The notes: generated from the sequence alone by a model not told the origin. DNA of 37,771 nucleotides from Terriglobia bacterium (GCA_020073545.1 JAIQEZ010000035.1:1-37771); one strand, 5' to 3'. Counted from the stretch's first letter, positions 18,345-27,277 are shown. Numbers and translations are program-made.

Positions 18345-18817
18345 AGTCGCGCCCTTCCTCCCTCGCCGGTAAGCGCGTCGGGTCCCACCAGACTTTGGGA
18401 AATCTCCTCTGCCAGCGGACGGCAAGCACTCTCCAGTTCCACCTTGACACGAGCCGCTTCTCCTGCCAGTTGGGCCTGAGCTTCCCGGATCATCGCCTCG
18501 GCCTGCCCGCGGGCATTCTGCAAGGCCGCCTCCCGCTCCGCCAAGCTCGCACGCCGCTCCGCCTCGCGCTGGCGGTAGACCTCCTGCCGCGCCGCCTGGA
18601 AGGCCTCCTCATACTCCCGGCTCTTCGACTCCGCCGCGGCGGCCTGTTCACGCGCCCGTGCCAGCGCACCCAGCGTCGATTCCTCGCGGTGCTTCAGGAC
18701 GGCAGTCAGAGGACGAAAGAAGATCCGGTCGAGAATTACAAAAAGCAGGAACACAAGGACAACGGTAGGTACAGTCTGAAGGAACAAGTGCCCAAGCTGG
18801 CGAATCGTGTCACCCAT
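18341..18817 (-). CDS. F1Fo ATP synthase b' (second b-type) subunit
   Basis: The 158-residue product has one N-terminal membrane helix (FLQTVPTVVLVFLLFVILDRIFF, about residues 12-34), then RPLTAVLKHREESTLGALARAREQAAAAESK and a long Ala/Glu/Arg coiled coil. This is the architecture of b and b' stalk subunits. Two different b-type genes in tandem imply a heterodimeric stalk. It is the first gene of the operon; a well-formed promoter lies about 50 bases upstream. Genes for subunits a and c, which usually precede it, are absent from this window. Confidence 0.88.
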   Translation of the reverse strand: MGDTIRQLGHLFLQTVPTVVLVFLLFVILDRIFFRPLTAVLKHREESTLGALARAREQAAAAESKSREYEEAFQAARQEVYRQREAERRASLAEREAALQNARGQAEAMIREAQAQLAGEAARVKVELESACRPLAEEISQSLVGPDALTGEGGRARL

Positions 18818-18863
18818 TTGGAAGGCTCAGAGGTGTGCATTTCCTACATTGCAATGACCGGGA

Positions 18864-18892
18864 AATGTAGCATGCGGGTTCGGGGGTGTCAA
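18864..18892 (-). promoter_or_regulatory. Sigma-70 type promoter of the ATP synthase operon
   Basis: On the minus strand TTGACA (18892-18887) is followed after exactly 17 bases by TACATT (18869-18864). The predicted transcription start at about 18857 leaves a leader of roughly 40 bases before the first atp gene. A CATTGCAATG palindrome lies in that leader. There is no coding sequence between this promoter and the atpF' start. Confidence 0.7.
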
Positions 18893-19071
18893 GGAAAAGG
18901 ACACCTGATGCTCGCCCTCCTCCTGTCTTATAACGGCATGATTCTATTTGAGTTATGGGTCCGCGCGCAGAGTTCGGACAGTGTGACTCAGCCCCTGCTC
19001 AGAACTGTCAACGCACATTCGGATGACCACGCGTTCACTCCCACCTTTCGTCGTCCCCTCCGCCCGCGGGC

Positions 19072-19320
19072 TCACTCGCGTCTCACCCCCTCCGTCCAGG
19101 CCATCGCGAACCATATCGCGGCGTCGGGCCGATGCTTCCAGTCGCGCAACGCCGCGACACTCTCCTCAAAGGTCCTCGCGTCGAGCAAGCCGAAGTCCAG
19201 CATCTTCTCCTTCGCTCCTTCTAGGATCCCAATCAGATTCTCGACGTAGACCTCAAAATCCGGGCTGCCTGCACAACTCCCAAAGAAGATCCAGGTATTG
19301 CGTGCCGGCGCCGCGCCCAC
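19072..19320 (-). pseudogene. Truncated 3' copy of the neighbouring methyltransferase gene
   Basis: The translation contains GAAPARNTWIFFGSCAGSPDFEVYVENLIG and WKHRPDAAIWFAMAWTEGV, almost identical to the C-terminal 80 residues of the methyltransferase encoded at 21479-22345. At DNA level, 19091-19314 aligns with 21519-21742 without gaps at about 90% identity (23 mismatches counted by eye over 224 bases). The SAM-binding part is missing: sequence to the right of 19320 does not resemble the intact gene. An open frame continues to 19422, but its first 39 codons are unrelated. It is therefore read as a decayed partial duplication, although expression of a short protein cannot be excluded. Confidence 0.85.
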
Positions 19321-19518
19321 ACCTTCAACCGTCCCGACAACTCCTCGCCGAAGTGCGCCGCGCTGGTGATTACGGAATTTCGCCCGGCAAGAAGAGTCGT
19401 GAAATTCTTGGATTCCACCCATGATTTCGAGTAAAATACTCCTTCACATCGTTCCAGCGCTCAGGGCAACGCTGATCCAAATTCCGGTTTCTGCGACTTC
19501 TCGCGAGAGGTTTCTTGC

Positions 19519-21381
19519 ATGCTCAAGAGTCTGTTCGGAAGAAACGGCCGCCCGGGTGGCGTCGTTTCACCCCACGGCCATCAGGGCGCCGCCGCGGCAC
19601 CTCACGACCCTCCCCAGGATGGCGGCAAGCTGATTGTCCTGACCGCTCCCCTCACTGAAACCATTGATCACGCGGGCTACTTTATCCAGATGGCACTCGC
19701 CTCGCTACCGGTCTGGATGGAGTTCGTCATCAACAACAAATACCCGGCTTGGCGGGAGGTGGAGCGCAACCCCGACGGCTCAGCGTGTCAGATGCCCGCG
19801 GGGGTCCGATTGCTCGAGAAATCCCTGCTTCGCGAGTTCAACCCGCGCGACATCGCCGTTTGCTATCCCGACGATCTGGACAAGTTCCTGGGGCCGCGAA
19901 CGCGCGCCGTGGGAGTCTCGACGCACAACCCGTTGGGCGTGACGTTTGCCGCGGGCGTCTATACCTCCATGTTCGGGTCGTCGAAGGAGCCCATCAATTC
20001 CCATTATGCCAAGATGATGTTTGCCAGAATCAAGGCGAACCCCTTCCGGAAGAATTTCAAGGTCATCGTAGGGGGATCGGGCGGGTGGCAAATCAGCCAG
20101 ACCAGCAGCTTTGAGGCCTTGGGCGTCGACTGCGTGGTCGAGGGGCGGAGCGAATCCCACGAGACCGTGACCTTGTTTCACCAAGCCATTCGCGGCGAGG
20201 AACTGCCGCACGAGGTCCAGGTCGCTCATCCCACCCACCGTCAGGCCATCCTGGTGCCGGAGAGGCGCACCACGTTCGGCGTCATCGAAATGACCACCGG
20301 CTGCGGGCGGCGCTGCCAGTTCTGCGTGCCGGACCTGAATCCGCAGATCGACGTCCCCAAGGACAAGATCATGGCCGCGGTGCGCGCCAACGTCCGCGAG
20401 GGCAACAACCAGATCTCTCTGGCCACCGAAGACATGTTTATCTGGGGGCAGGTGCGCACCGATACCCCGTTTTTCTTTCCCAACCGCGAGGCCTTGGTCG
20501 ATCTCTACACCGACATTGTGAATACGCCCGGCGTGAAGCACCACGTGCTCAGCCATTGCACCATGGCGCCCTTCGTGGTTGATCCATTGCTCATCAAGAA
20601 ACTCTCGAACGCTCTCCTGGACAAGAGCCCCGTGCGAATTCGCCTCAGCAAACATCCGGAGAAGCGAGCGCTTTCGCCTTTGATCGGATTTGAAACCGGG
20701 TCGGTCCGCATGGGAAAGAAGATCATGCCCAGCAAAGCCGTGCCCTTCTCCATCGAAGACTGGCCGAGCGTGATTCTGGAAGGTTTGCGCATCGCCAACG
20801 AAAACAACTGGTTCCCCGTCATGACCCTGATGGTTGGGAATCCTGGCGAGACCGACGAAGATTCCAAGGCCACACTCGACCTCCTCTATGAAATCGAGCG
20901 GCGCGGTCTGTTCGCCATATTGATTCCCTCCATCTTCACGCCGCTGCACGATACGCGCATGGAGAAACAGCGCGGAGTTACGGAAACGCGCCAGCTCACG
21001 CCGCTCCAGTGGCAGATCATTATGAAGTGCTGGAAGATGATTTTGGAGCCGACCTCCATGAGTCGGTGGGCGCCGATCGCCTGGCGCGTGGGATCGCTCC
21101 TTACCTGGTTTTTGAAGCTGCGTCACACCAACGGCCCAAACTTCACCTGGCCGCTCGTCATGTTCTCTGGAGCCCTCTCAGAGAAGACCCTGGCGCGCAT
21201 GGGGAAGATTTACAGGGGCAAGCCCCTCAAGACCAAGACCCGCCGCGAACTGATCGCCTCTTTGAAGCCGCACTACTGGCAATACCTGCGCGCCGACAAC
21301 GGCGACCTGCCCGATGGCTACACGCCACCTCCGCGACCGTATGAGCAGCACCTGGAAGTGGACCAAAGCGTCTGGGCGTGA
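19519..21381 (+). CDS. B12-binding-type radical SAM protein of unknown substrate
   Basis: The 620-residue product has an N-terminal cobalamin-binding-like domain (about 35-245; glycine-rich VIVGGSGGWQ near 183-190 and VDCVVEGRSE near 203-212), then the radical SAM cluster motif Cys262-x3-Cys266-x2-Cys269 in TTGCGRRCQFC, a LIGFETGSVRMGKKIMPSK segment and VMTLMVGNPGETDEDSKATL, typical for COG1032-type enzymes. The last 130 residues carry a hydrophobic WRVGSLLTWFLKL stretch that may contact the membrane. The first 30 residues are Gly/Pro/His-rich and may not be conserved. Such proteins catalyse difficult methylations or rearrangements in cofactor, lipid or secondary metabolism. The adjacent methyltransferase, divergently arranged in tail-to-tail order, gives no clear pathway. 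Confidence 0.85.
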   Translation: MLKSLFGRNGRPGGVVSPHGHQGAAAAPHDPPQDGGKLIVLTAPLTETIDHAGYFIQMALASLPVWMEFVINNKYPAWREVERNPDGSACQMPAGVRLLEKSLLREFNPRDIAVCYPDDLDKFLGPRTRAVGVSTHNPLGVTFAAGVYTSMFGSSKEPINSHYAKMMFARIKANPFRKNFKVIVGGSGGWQISQTSSFEALGVDCVVEGRSESHETVTLFHQAIRGEELPHEVQVAHPTHRQAILVPERRTTFGVIEMTTGCGRRCQFCVPDLNPQIDVPKDKIMAAVRANVREGNNQISLATEDMFIWGQVRTDTPFFFPNREALVDLYTDIVNTPGVKHHVLSHCTMAPFVVDPLLIKKLSNALLDKSPVRIRLSKHPEKRALSPLIGFETGSVRMGKKIMPSKAVPFSIEDWPSVILEGLRIANENNWFPVMTLMVGNPGETDEDSKATLDLLYEIERRGLFAILIPSIFTPLHDTRMEKQRGVTETRQLTPLQWQIIMKCWKMILEPTSMSRWAPIAWRVGSLLTWFLKLRHTNGPNFTWPLVMFSGALSEKTLARMGKIYRGKPLKTKTRRELIASLKPHYWQYLRADNGDLPDGYTPPPRPYEQHLEVDQSVWA

Positions 21382-21478
21382 GGCGCGGGGGGTTGGGCTC
21401 GTGGTTCCTAGCATCTGCTGTGGGCCAAGAAGGTCCGCCGGACTCCGGGCTTAGCGATTTCTGTCAACCATTTCTGCT

Positions 21479-22345
21479 TCAACCGGTTACAGAATTGAAC
21501 GAAACGGGGCGCACGCCTTCCGCCCAGGCCATCGCGAACCATATCGCCACGTCGGGCCGATGTTTCCAGGCGCGCAACGCCGCGACAGCCTCCTCGAAGG
21601 TCCTCGCGTCGAATAAGCCAAACTCCAGCATCTTTTGCTTTGCCCCCTCTAAGACCCCAATCAGATTCTCGACGTATACCTCAAAATCCGCGCTGCCGGC
21701 ACAACTCCCAAAGAAAATCCAGGTATTGCGTGCCGGCGCCGCTCCGGCTTGGTGCAGAAGTTCCACGAGGCGGCGGCCTATGATGGGGTCGCATCCCAGG
21801 CGCTCAAAAACGCACATATAGGCATTCCACAGTTCCTTGAAGCCCGGGACCTCCGGCCACAGGCGAATCACTTCGTGGTCGTCGTCTTCAAGCACCAGGC
21901 GTCCACCCACGCGCACAGCTCGCACCAGGGCGCGAACTACGCTGAGTGGGTCCGGCACATGTTCCAAGAGAAAGCGCGCGTGCGCCACATCGAACGTTCC
22001 CCACTCGTCATCCCGCAGCGGCATGGCCAAGACATCCCCCTGCCGCAATTCCACCAAGTTCTCTTCACCTGCCGCTGTGGCCTGGCGTTGGGCTTCCGCT
22101 ATCTGGGCCGCACTGCGCTCGATTCCGATCACGCGGCCCGCCGCGCCCGCCGTCCGCGCCATCCTCCGCGTCAGTTGCGCCAGCCCGCAACCCACATCGA
22201 GAATTCTCTCTCCGCCCCCGAGGCGCAGCTCGCGGAGCGACGCTTCATTGAGGATTTCATTCAGCTTGGAGAGCCGCGCCTGTTCTTCGGCAGTTGTCCC
22301 GTGCAGGTACTCTGAATCCTCCGCGTTTTTTGCTTCAGGTCTCAT
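21479..22345 (-). CDS. Class I SAM-dependent methyltransferase
   Basis: I choose the ATG at 22345 (MRPEAKNAEDSEYLHGTTAEEQARL), where family similarity begins, giving 288 residues; the frame is open to 22531, but that extension is arginine-rich and unconvincing. Motif I is ILDVGCGLAQLTRRMA, with VIGIERSAAQI as the acidic SAM-ribose loop, QGDVLAMPLRDDEWGTFDVAHARFLLEHVPDP as motifs II-III, then VRVGGRLVLEDDDHE. It belongs with the Methyltransf_25/31 group acting on small molecules. The C-terminal 80 residues (from AGAAPARNTWIFF) form a segment that is duplicated at 19072-19320. The substrate is unknown. Confidence 0.88.
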   Translation of the reverse strand: MRPEAKNAEDSEYLHGTTAEEQARLSKLNEILNEASLRELRLGGGERILDVGCGLAQLTRRMARTAGAAGRVIGIERSAAQIAEAQRQATAAGEENLVELRQGDVLAMPLRDDEWGTFDVAHARFLLEHVPDPLSVVRALVRAVRVGGRLVLEDDDHEVIRLWPEVPGFKELWNAYMCVFERLGCDPIIGRRLVELLHQAGAAPARNTWIFFGSCAGSADFEVYVENLIGVLEGAKQKMLEFGLFDARTFEEAVAALRAWKHRPDVAIWFAMAWAEGVRPVSFNSVTG

Positions 22346-22605
22346 GGCTAGTCTCGCGCGGCCCACTGGCCCGTCTTGCTGGAGAACAACAGTCCCAACG
22401 GCAAAGGGCGTACGCCCGCGTTTCCGAATCTCCTGCGCTGTGTCCAATATATCGCGAATCGTCGGGCAGCCGCAGGCGCGACGGCTGCACCCAGGCTTCG
22501 TGAGGGCTCCGCTTGTGTGCCTATTTCTCATAATGTAAGATGACGGTTCACGGCTCTGAACATCTATGATCTTAGAGGTGTGAGACTTCGCTTGGAGGTG
22601 TGGTC

Positions 22606-24015
22606 TTGGCAGAAGCTCCCAAGTACGACGTGGTGGTCATCGGCAGCGGCCCGGGTGGATATGTGGCGGCGATTCGTTCCGGCCAGTTGGGCATGAAGAC
22701 GGCGATTGTTGAGAAGGACGAAAAGTTTGGCGGCACATGCCTGCACGTCGGCTGCATCCCAACCAAGAGTCTGTTGCTCAACGCGGAAGTCTACGATTAC
22801 TTCAAGAACGCCAAGGAATTCGGAATCATCTGCAAGGAGTTCTCTCTGGACTGGCAGGCGATCCTGGCGCGCAAGTCGAAGGTCGTCACCAAACTCTCCA
22901 AGGGCGTGGAGTTCCTGCTCAAGAAGAATCACGTCGAGACGGTCCGGGGCTTTGCGAAGCTCGCCGGTCCCGGGAAAATCAGCGTGACGGATTCCAAGGG
23001 CGCCACCCAGGAAATTACCGCGAAGAACATCGTGCTGGCCACAGGCTCGGAAGCCCGCCTGCTGCCGGGGCTCGAGCCGGACGGGAAAGCGCTGTTGACC
23101 AACAAGGAAATCCTGAGCCTCCCGGAAATTCCCAAGTCGCTGGTGATCATCGGGGCGGGCGCGGTGGGCGTGGAGTTCGCATCCATTTTCCACCGCTTCG
23201 GCAGCAAGGTGACCGTCCTCGAAATGCTGCCGCGCGCGGTGCCGCTGGAAGACGAGGAGATTTCCGCAGAGCTCGAAAAATCCTTCCGCCACCAGGGCAT
23301 CGCCATCGTGACGCAGGCGAAGATTGGGAAAGTCTTGAAGACTGCAAAAGGCATTTCGGTGGAATATACGGTCGGGGACGGTAAACCGCAGACGCTGGAA
23401 GCCGACACGTGCCTGGTGGCCGTGGGCCGCGCCCCCAATACCGCGAACCTTAGCCTGGAGAAGACGCGCGTCAAACTGGAGCGCGGCTTCGTGAAGGTGA
23501 ACGGCTACATGCAAACGGACGAGCCGGGTGTCTACGCCATCGGCGACATTGTCGCGGCCAGCCCGCTCCTCGCGCACGTGGCTTCCATGGAAGGCATCGT
23601 GGCGGTAACACATGCGGCAGGCAAGCCGGGCGAGCCCATCAACTATCGGCAGATTCCTAATTGTACGTATGGCGAGCCGGAAATCGGCAGCGTGGGCCTG
23701 ACCGAGCGTCAGGCGCGGGAAGCCGGTCACAAGGTGAAGATCGGCAAGTTCCCCTTCGCCGCCGTCAGCAAGGCTGCAATCCTGGGCGCTCGCGAAGGCT
23801 TCGTCAAGGTGGTGAGCGACGAGCGCTACGGCGAGATTCTGGGCGTGCACATCATCGGCCCGCGCGCCACGGAGACGATCGCCGAAGCCGTCATGGCCAT
23901 GCGCCTGGAAGGGACCGTCGACGACATCGCGCACACTACCCATGCGCACCCGACGCTCGCAGAAGCGCTAGGCGAGGCAGCGCATGCGGCGGTGGATTGG
24001 GCGATACATATTTAA
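22606..24015 (+). CDS. lpdA: Dihydrolipoyl dehydrogenase (E3)
   Basis: TTG at 22606 lies seven bases after GGAGG (22594-22598); the upstream GTG at 22600 is too close to that site to be preferred. The product is 469 residues. The FAD fold VVVIGSGPGGYVAAI, redox disulfide Cys45-x4-Cys50 in GGTCLHVGCIPTKS, NAD-binding SLVIIGAGAVGVEFASIF, central YAIGDIVAASPLLAHVA and C-terminal His448/Glu453 in HAHPTLAEAL are all present. It reoxidises lipoyl groups of 2-oxoacid dehydrogenase complexes and the glycine cleavage system using NAD+. It leads a plus-strand cluster with lipB and an E2 gene, whose products make or use the same lipoyl cofactor. Confidence 0.96.
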   Translation: MAEAPKYDVVVIGSGPGGYVAAIRSGQLGMKTAIVEKDEKFGGTCLHVGCIPTKSLLLNAEVYDYFKNAKEFGIICKEFSLDWQAILARKSKVVTKLSKGVEFLLKKNHVETVRGFAKLAGPGKISVTDSKGATQEITAKNIVLATGSEARLLPGLEPDGKALLTNKEILSLPEIPKSLVIIGAGAVGVEFASIFHRFGSKVTVLEMLPRAVPLEDEEISAELEKSFRHQGIAIVTQAKIGKVLKTAKGISVEYTVGDGKPQTLEADTCLVAVGRAPNTANLSLEKTRVKLERGFVKVNGYMQTDEPGVYAIGDIVAASPLLAHVASMEGIVAVTHAAGKPGEPINYRQIPNCTYGEPEIGSVGLTERQAREAGHKVKIGKFPFAAVSKAAILGAREGFVKVVSDERYGEILGVHIIGPRATETIAEAVMAMRLEGTVDDIAHTTHAHPTLAEALGEAAHAAVDWAIHI

Positions 24016-24018
24016 GAA

Positions 24019-24089
24019 AGCGGTCAGCGGTCAGCACTCAGCGAGGGGCTCCAAGCTGATAGCTGACCGCTGAAGGCTGAAAGCTAGGC
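24019..24089. repeat. Word-repeat inverted tract between lpdA and lipB
   Basis: GCGGTCAGCGGTCAGCACTCAGCG on the left is matched by CTGATAGCTGACCGCTGAAGGCTGAAAGCT on the right. The tract fills the entire space between the lpdA stop and the lipB start, leaving no obvious ribosome-binding site for lipB outside it. Confidence 0.7.
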
Positions 24090-24761
24090 ATGCTCTGCCA
24101 CGTGGAACAACTCGGGCTCGTGGACTACGCGGAGACGCTCGACCTGCAGCAGGCGAAGGTCGCGCAGCGTCAAGCGGGCGAGATTCCGGACACACTCCTG
24201 CTGCTCGAGCACCCGCACGTGTACACGTTGGGTCGCAACGCCCGGCGCGAGAACCTGCTTGCGTCCGTCGAGTGGCTGGCGGCGCGCGGCGCGCAGGTTT
24301 TCGAAACCGATCGCGGTGGTGACGTGACCTACCACGGCCCAGGCCAGCTCGTGGGTTATCCGATTCTCGACCTCACCCAGCACCGACGCGACATTTCCTG
24401 GTACATGCGCTCGGTGGAAGAAGTCCTCATTCGCACGGCACGTGACTTCGGGATTGAAACCGGGCGCTCGCCTGGTGCGCCGGGTGTTTGGGTGGGGAAC
24501 GACAAGCTGGCGGCCATGGGTGTGCATCTCGCGCGCTGGGTCACCTCGCACGGGTTCGCGCTGAACGTCAACACCGACCTGCGCTACTTCGAGTGGATCG
24601 TCCCGTGCGGCCTGCACGACAAGGGCGTGACTTCGCTCGCGAAGCTCCTGGGCCGGCCGGTGAGCATGGAGACGGTCACGGCCAGCGTCGTCCAGCATTT
24701 CGGGACGGTGTTCGGACTGGACGTACGAGCTGCTGAAGAGTTAAAAAGTCAAGAGAGTTGA
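24090..24761 (+). CDS. lipB: Octanoyl-[acyl-carrier-protein]:protein N-octanoyltransferase
   Basis: The 223-residue product shows all LipB motifs: DTLLLLEHPHVYTLGR (34-49), TDRGGDVTYHGPGQLVGYPILDL (73-95) and GAPGVWVGNDKLAAMGVHLARWVTSHGFALNVN with Lys139, then VPCGLHDKGVTSL with the catalytic Cys173. It transfers octanoate from ACP to the lipoyl domains of target proteins, after which LipA inserts sulfur. LipA is not in this window. The gene lies between lpdA and the E2 gene, which supports a joint role in making active 2-oxoacid dehydrogenase. The ATG follows a repeat tract directly. Confidence 0.95.
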   Translation: MLCHVEQLGLVDYAETLDLQQAKVAQRQAGEIPDTLLLLEHPHVYTLGRNARRENLLASVEWLAARGAQVFETDRGGDVTYHGPGQLVGYPILDLTQHRRDISWYMRSVEEVLIRTARDFGIETGRSPGAPGVWVGNDKLAAMGVHLARWVTSHGFALNVNTDLRYFEWIVPCGLHDKGVTSLAKLLGRPVSMETVTASVVQHFGTVFGLDVRAAEELKSQES

Positions 24762-24774
24762 AACGGAGGCAGCT

Positions 24775-24895
24775 AGCGAGTTATTGAGTGATTTTGTGAT
24801 TGAGTGATTTGGCGATTGAAGGATTGAACCTCAGTTCGGCAACTAGCGCCCTTTCAGTGAGTCAATCGCCCGATCACTCAATCGCTCCATGAGGT
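24775..24895. repeat. Word-repeat inverted tract between lipB and the E2 gene
   Basis: GAGTTATTGAGTGATTTTGTGATTGAGTGATTTGGCGATTG on the left mirrors CAGTGAGTCAATCGCCCGATCACTCAATCGCTCC on the right. Same word family as the tracts at 12885 and 31277. The E2 gene starts a few bases later, with GAGG as its only visible ribosome-binding site. Confidence 0.7.
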
Positions 24896-24900
24896 AAACG

Positions 24901-26187
24901 ATGCCTACAAATGTGATCATGCCCCAGATGGGGGAGAGCGTTGCGGAAGGGACGATCACCAAATGGTACAAGAAGCTGGGAGAGCGCGTGGACCGCGACG
25001 AAGCCTTATTCGAGATCTCCACGGACAAGGTCGATGCCGAGATTCCCTCGCCTGCAGCAGGAGTACTCACGCTGATTCTCGTCAAAGAGAACGAGACGGT
25101 GGCGGTGAACACGGTCGTCGCCGTCATTGACGGCGAAGGCGCTGCGGCTGTAGTCCCCGCGCCGGAGGAAGCTGTTGTGCCCAAGCCTGGGGCTGCTCCT
25201 CCTGCTGTGCCGCCCACTCCCTCGCCCGCCGCGGGCCTCAGCGCAGCATCGGCCGTGGCGCGGCCCGCGGCGTTCCCGGAAAGCGCCGAGACGGGGGAAC
25301 TCCGCACCTCGCCTTTGGTGCGCCGCATCGCACGAGAACACCACGTGGATTTAGGTCAGGTGAAGGGCTCGGGCCTGGGAGGCCGGGTTAGCAAGAAAGA
25401 CATCCTGGATTTCATCGAGCGGCGCAGCGCGGGCGGCGCAGGGGCAGCGGCGCCGGAGGCGCCGCAGGTTACTGCTGCGCCGGTGATATTCACGGGGCCA
25501 ACGCAGGTTGTTCCCATGACGCCCATGCGCCGGCAGATCGCCGAGCACATGGTGACGAGCAAGCGCACTTCGGCGCACGTTTATACGGTGGTGGAAGCCG
25601 AGATGACGCGCGTGGTGGCGACACGCGAGCGCTGCAAAGAGGAATTCGAACGGCACCACGGCATCAAACTGACCTTCACGCCGTTCTTCATCCGAGCCTG
25701 CGTCGAAGCTATTAGGGAATTACCGATCATCAATTCTTCTGTCGATGGAACCAACATTATCTACAAGCGGGATGTGAATATCGGGATCGCCGTGGCTCTG
25801 GAAAACGGATTGATCGTGCCGGTCATCAAGCGCGCCGACGAGAAGAATTTTCTGGGCATAGCGCGCGCCGTGCAGGACTTGGCCGACCGTGCGCGCGCAA
25901 AGCGCCTGAGCGTGGAGGACGTCCAGGGCGGAACCTTTACCATCACCAACCCGGGTGGCTTCGGCGGGCTGTTCGGCCTGCCCATCATCCCTCAGCCCCA
26001 GGTGGCGATCTTGGGCGTGGGTGCGATTGAAAAACGTCCGGTGGTCCGCGACGACGCTATCGCCATCCGGCATATGGTCTATCTCTCGATTTCATACGAC
26101 CACCGCGTGATCGATGGAGCGGTGGCAGAGCAATTCATGGGGAAGATCAAGAAGATCCTGGAAAATTGGGACGAAGCGGTGTTGTGA
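24901..26187 (+). CDS. Dihydrolipoamide acyltransferase, E2 of a 2-oxoacid dehydrogenase complex
   Basis: The 428-residue product has the three E2 parts. A single lipoyl domain lies at residues 2-77, with the modified lysine Lys43 in FEISTDKVDAEIPSP. An Ala/Pro linker follows. The peripheral E1/E3-binding domain lies at about 136-174 (TSPLVRRIAREHHVDLGQVKGSG...RVSKKDILDFI). The catalytic domain ends with SYDHRVIDGAV, where His401 and Asp405 form the active site. It transfers an acyl group from lipoamide to CoA. The motifs do not separate pyruvate, branched-chain and 2-oxoglutarate types; the STDKVDAEIPSP form is common in branched-chain and generic acidobacterial and actinobacterial E2s. No E1 gene is present in the window. 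Start ATG is unambiguous by homology (MPTNVIMPQMGESVAEGTI). Confidence 0.94.
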   Translation: MPTNVIMPQMGESVAEGTITKWYKKLGERVDRDEALFEISTDKVDAEIPSPAAGVLTLILVKENETVAVNTVVAVIDGEGAAAVVPAPEEAVVPKPGAAPPAVPPTPSPAAGLSAASAVARPAAFPESAETGELRTSPLVRRIAREHHVDLGQVKGSGLGGRVSKKDILDFIERRSAGGAGAAAPEAPQVTAAPVIFTGPTQVVPMTPMRRQIAEHMVTSKRTSAHVYTVVEAEMTRVVATRERCKEEFERHHGIKLTFTPFFIRACVEAIRELPIINSSVDGTNIIYKRDVNIGIAVALENGLIVPVIKRADEKNFLGIARAVQDLADRARAKRLSVEDVQGGTFTITNPGGFGGLFGLPIIPQPQVAILGVGAIEKRPVVRDDAIAIRHMVYLSISYDHRVIDGAVAEQFMGKIKKILENWDEAVL

Positions 26188-26310
26188 TAATTTTGGATTT
26201 TAGATTTTGGATTTCGGATTAAGGAGCGATCCCGCCCGCCACAATCCGCCCCGATAAATTGGGTCGCTACCGTCTTCAATCCAAAATCGCAAATCCAAAA
26301 TCCAAAATAA
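26188..26310. terminator. Word-repeat inverted tract between convergent genes, likely bidirectional terminator
   Basis: TTTTGGATTTTAGATTTTGGATTTCGGATT on the left and AATCCAAAATCGCAAATCCAAAATCCAAAATAA on the right are near reverse complements around a GC-rich core. The tract separates the E2 gene from a convergent minus-strand gene, which fits termination in both directions, but its structure is that of the other word-repeat tracts. Confidence 0.6.
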
Positions 26311-26311
26311 C

Positions 26312-27277
26312 CTACGGCTCCACGCCGGGCACGCGGTCTACAAGGTCCTCAAGGCTTTCCAGGCAGGCGTTCGGGTCTACGTCCTGCTTCCGAAGGCTGG
26401 GCGTGAACAAGCTCAGGTTCAACACGAAAAAGCGTTTTCCCTGATCCTGCTGGCCGAGCACCGCGTATTCCACGGCCAGAGTTTGAAGAAGATCCAGGCT
26501 GCGATTTTTCTCCTGCCGCCACCTCGCCAAGTTCTGGCGAAGGACGTCTTGCAGGTAATCTTCGAAGCGCGCCGTCTGGTCCGTGTAGCGGCCGTTCGCG
26601 AAGGCGTAAACCGAGATCACGTCGGCAGCGGCGTGAGTTCCGCAGGCCGTCAGATAAGACCGGTGCGCGATACACTCCCAGCTCGTGTCTTTGTTAAGCT
26701 TACGAACCTCCAAGCCCTCAAAAGGGATTCCGTCAAGCCCGTCGATGCGGCCGATGGGCCTGACGGTATCGGTGCCGAGCTCCACAATGGTGGCCACGGT
26801 ACAACAGTGGTCTCCGCCGGAATACTGACCGATGATGGCGTCGGGAACGCCGTCGCCCGTGAGGTCGCGAGCATAGTCCGGGCGCGCCCGGTTGCCGGCG
26901 GCGGGAAGGCCGCGGCGCCCGGCGAAGTCATAGAGAGCCGTCCAGGGTTCCTTCGAGCCCTCGAGTGTTTCCAGGGTGAACACAGGCTCGTCCTGGCGGT
27001 CGTAGATCACCAGCCGGCCGGTGGCGAAGACCAGCGGCGCGGGCGTGGCGCGATACAGGCCGGCGCGATAGCCCTCCAGGCGGACGGTTTCGACCCTTTC
27101 ATAGCCGGCGATGTCCGGAACCTGCCCGCGAACGCCCGCCGTCGTCAGGATGAAGTCCTCCGCGGAAGTCGCGACCTCTTTCAGGCTGGCAGGATTCCAT
27201 CGGCGCTGAATGGCGAAAACGGCAAAGAAGACGACCGCAGCCAGCGCAATGGAGATGATGTTCTCACCCTTCTGCAT
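26312..27277 (-). CDS. Membrane-anchored conserved protein of unknown function
   Basis: The preferred ATG at 27277 gives 321 residues with one N-terminal hydrophobic segment (about 8-22, IISIALAAVVFFAVFAI) that would anchor or export the protein. The remainder is soluble and contains DLTGDGVPDAIIGQYSGGDHCC (about 138-158), a calcium-loop-like DxTGDGxxD motif resembling FG-GAP or VCBS-type proteins, and several cysteines. No catalytic motif is recognised. Upstream codons in the open frame are arginine/proline-rich and not convincing. It lies convergent to the E2 gene, and 194 bases of sequence without features separate it from the next minus-strand gene. Confidence 0.72.
   Translation of the reverse strand: MQKGENIISIALAAVVFFAVFAIQRRWNPASLKEVATSAEDFILTTAGVRGQVPDIAGYERVETVRLEGYRAGLYRATPAPLVFATGRLVIYDRQDEPVFTLETLEGSKEPWTALYDFAGRRGLPAAGNRARPDYARDLTGDGVPDAIIGQYSGGDHCCTVATIVELGTDTVRPIGRIDGLDGIPFEGLEVRKLNKDTSWECIAHRSYLTACGTHAAADVISVYAFANGRYTDQTARFEDYLQDVLRQNLARWRQEKNRSLDLLQTLAVEYAVLGQQDQGKRFFVLNLSLFTPSLRKQDVDPNACLESLEDLVDRVPGVEP

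Noticed and set aside
19780-21126. A 448-codon minus-strand frame opposite the radical SAM gene
   Set aside because: Antisense shadow; the plus-strand frame carries the CxxxCxxC motif and conserved blocks.
22564-23949. A 461-codon minus-strand frame opposite lpdA
   Set aside because: Antisense shadow of a clearly recognised dihydrolipoyl dehydrogenase.
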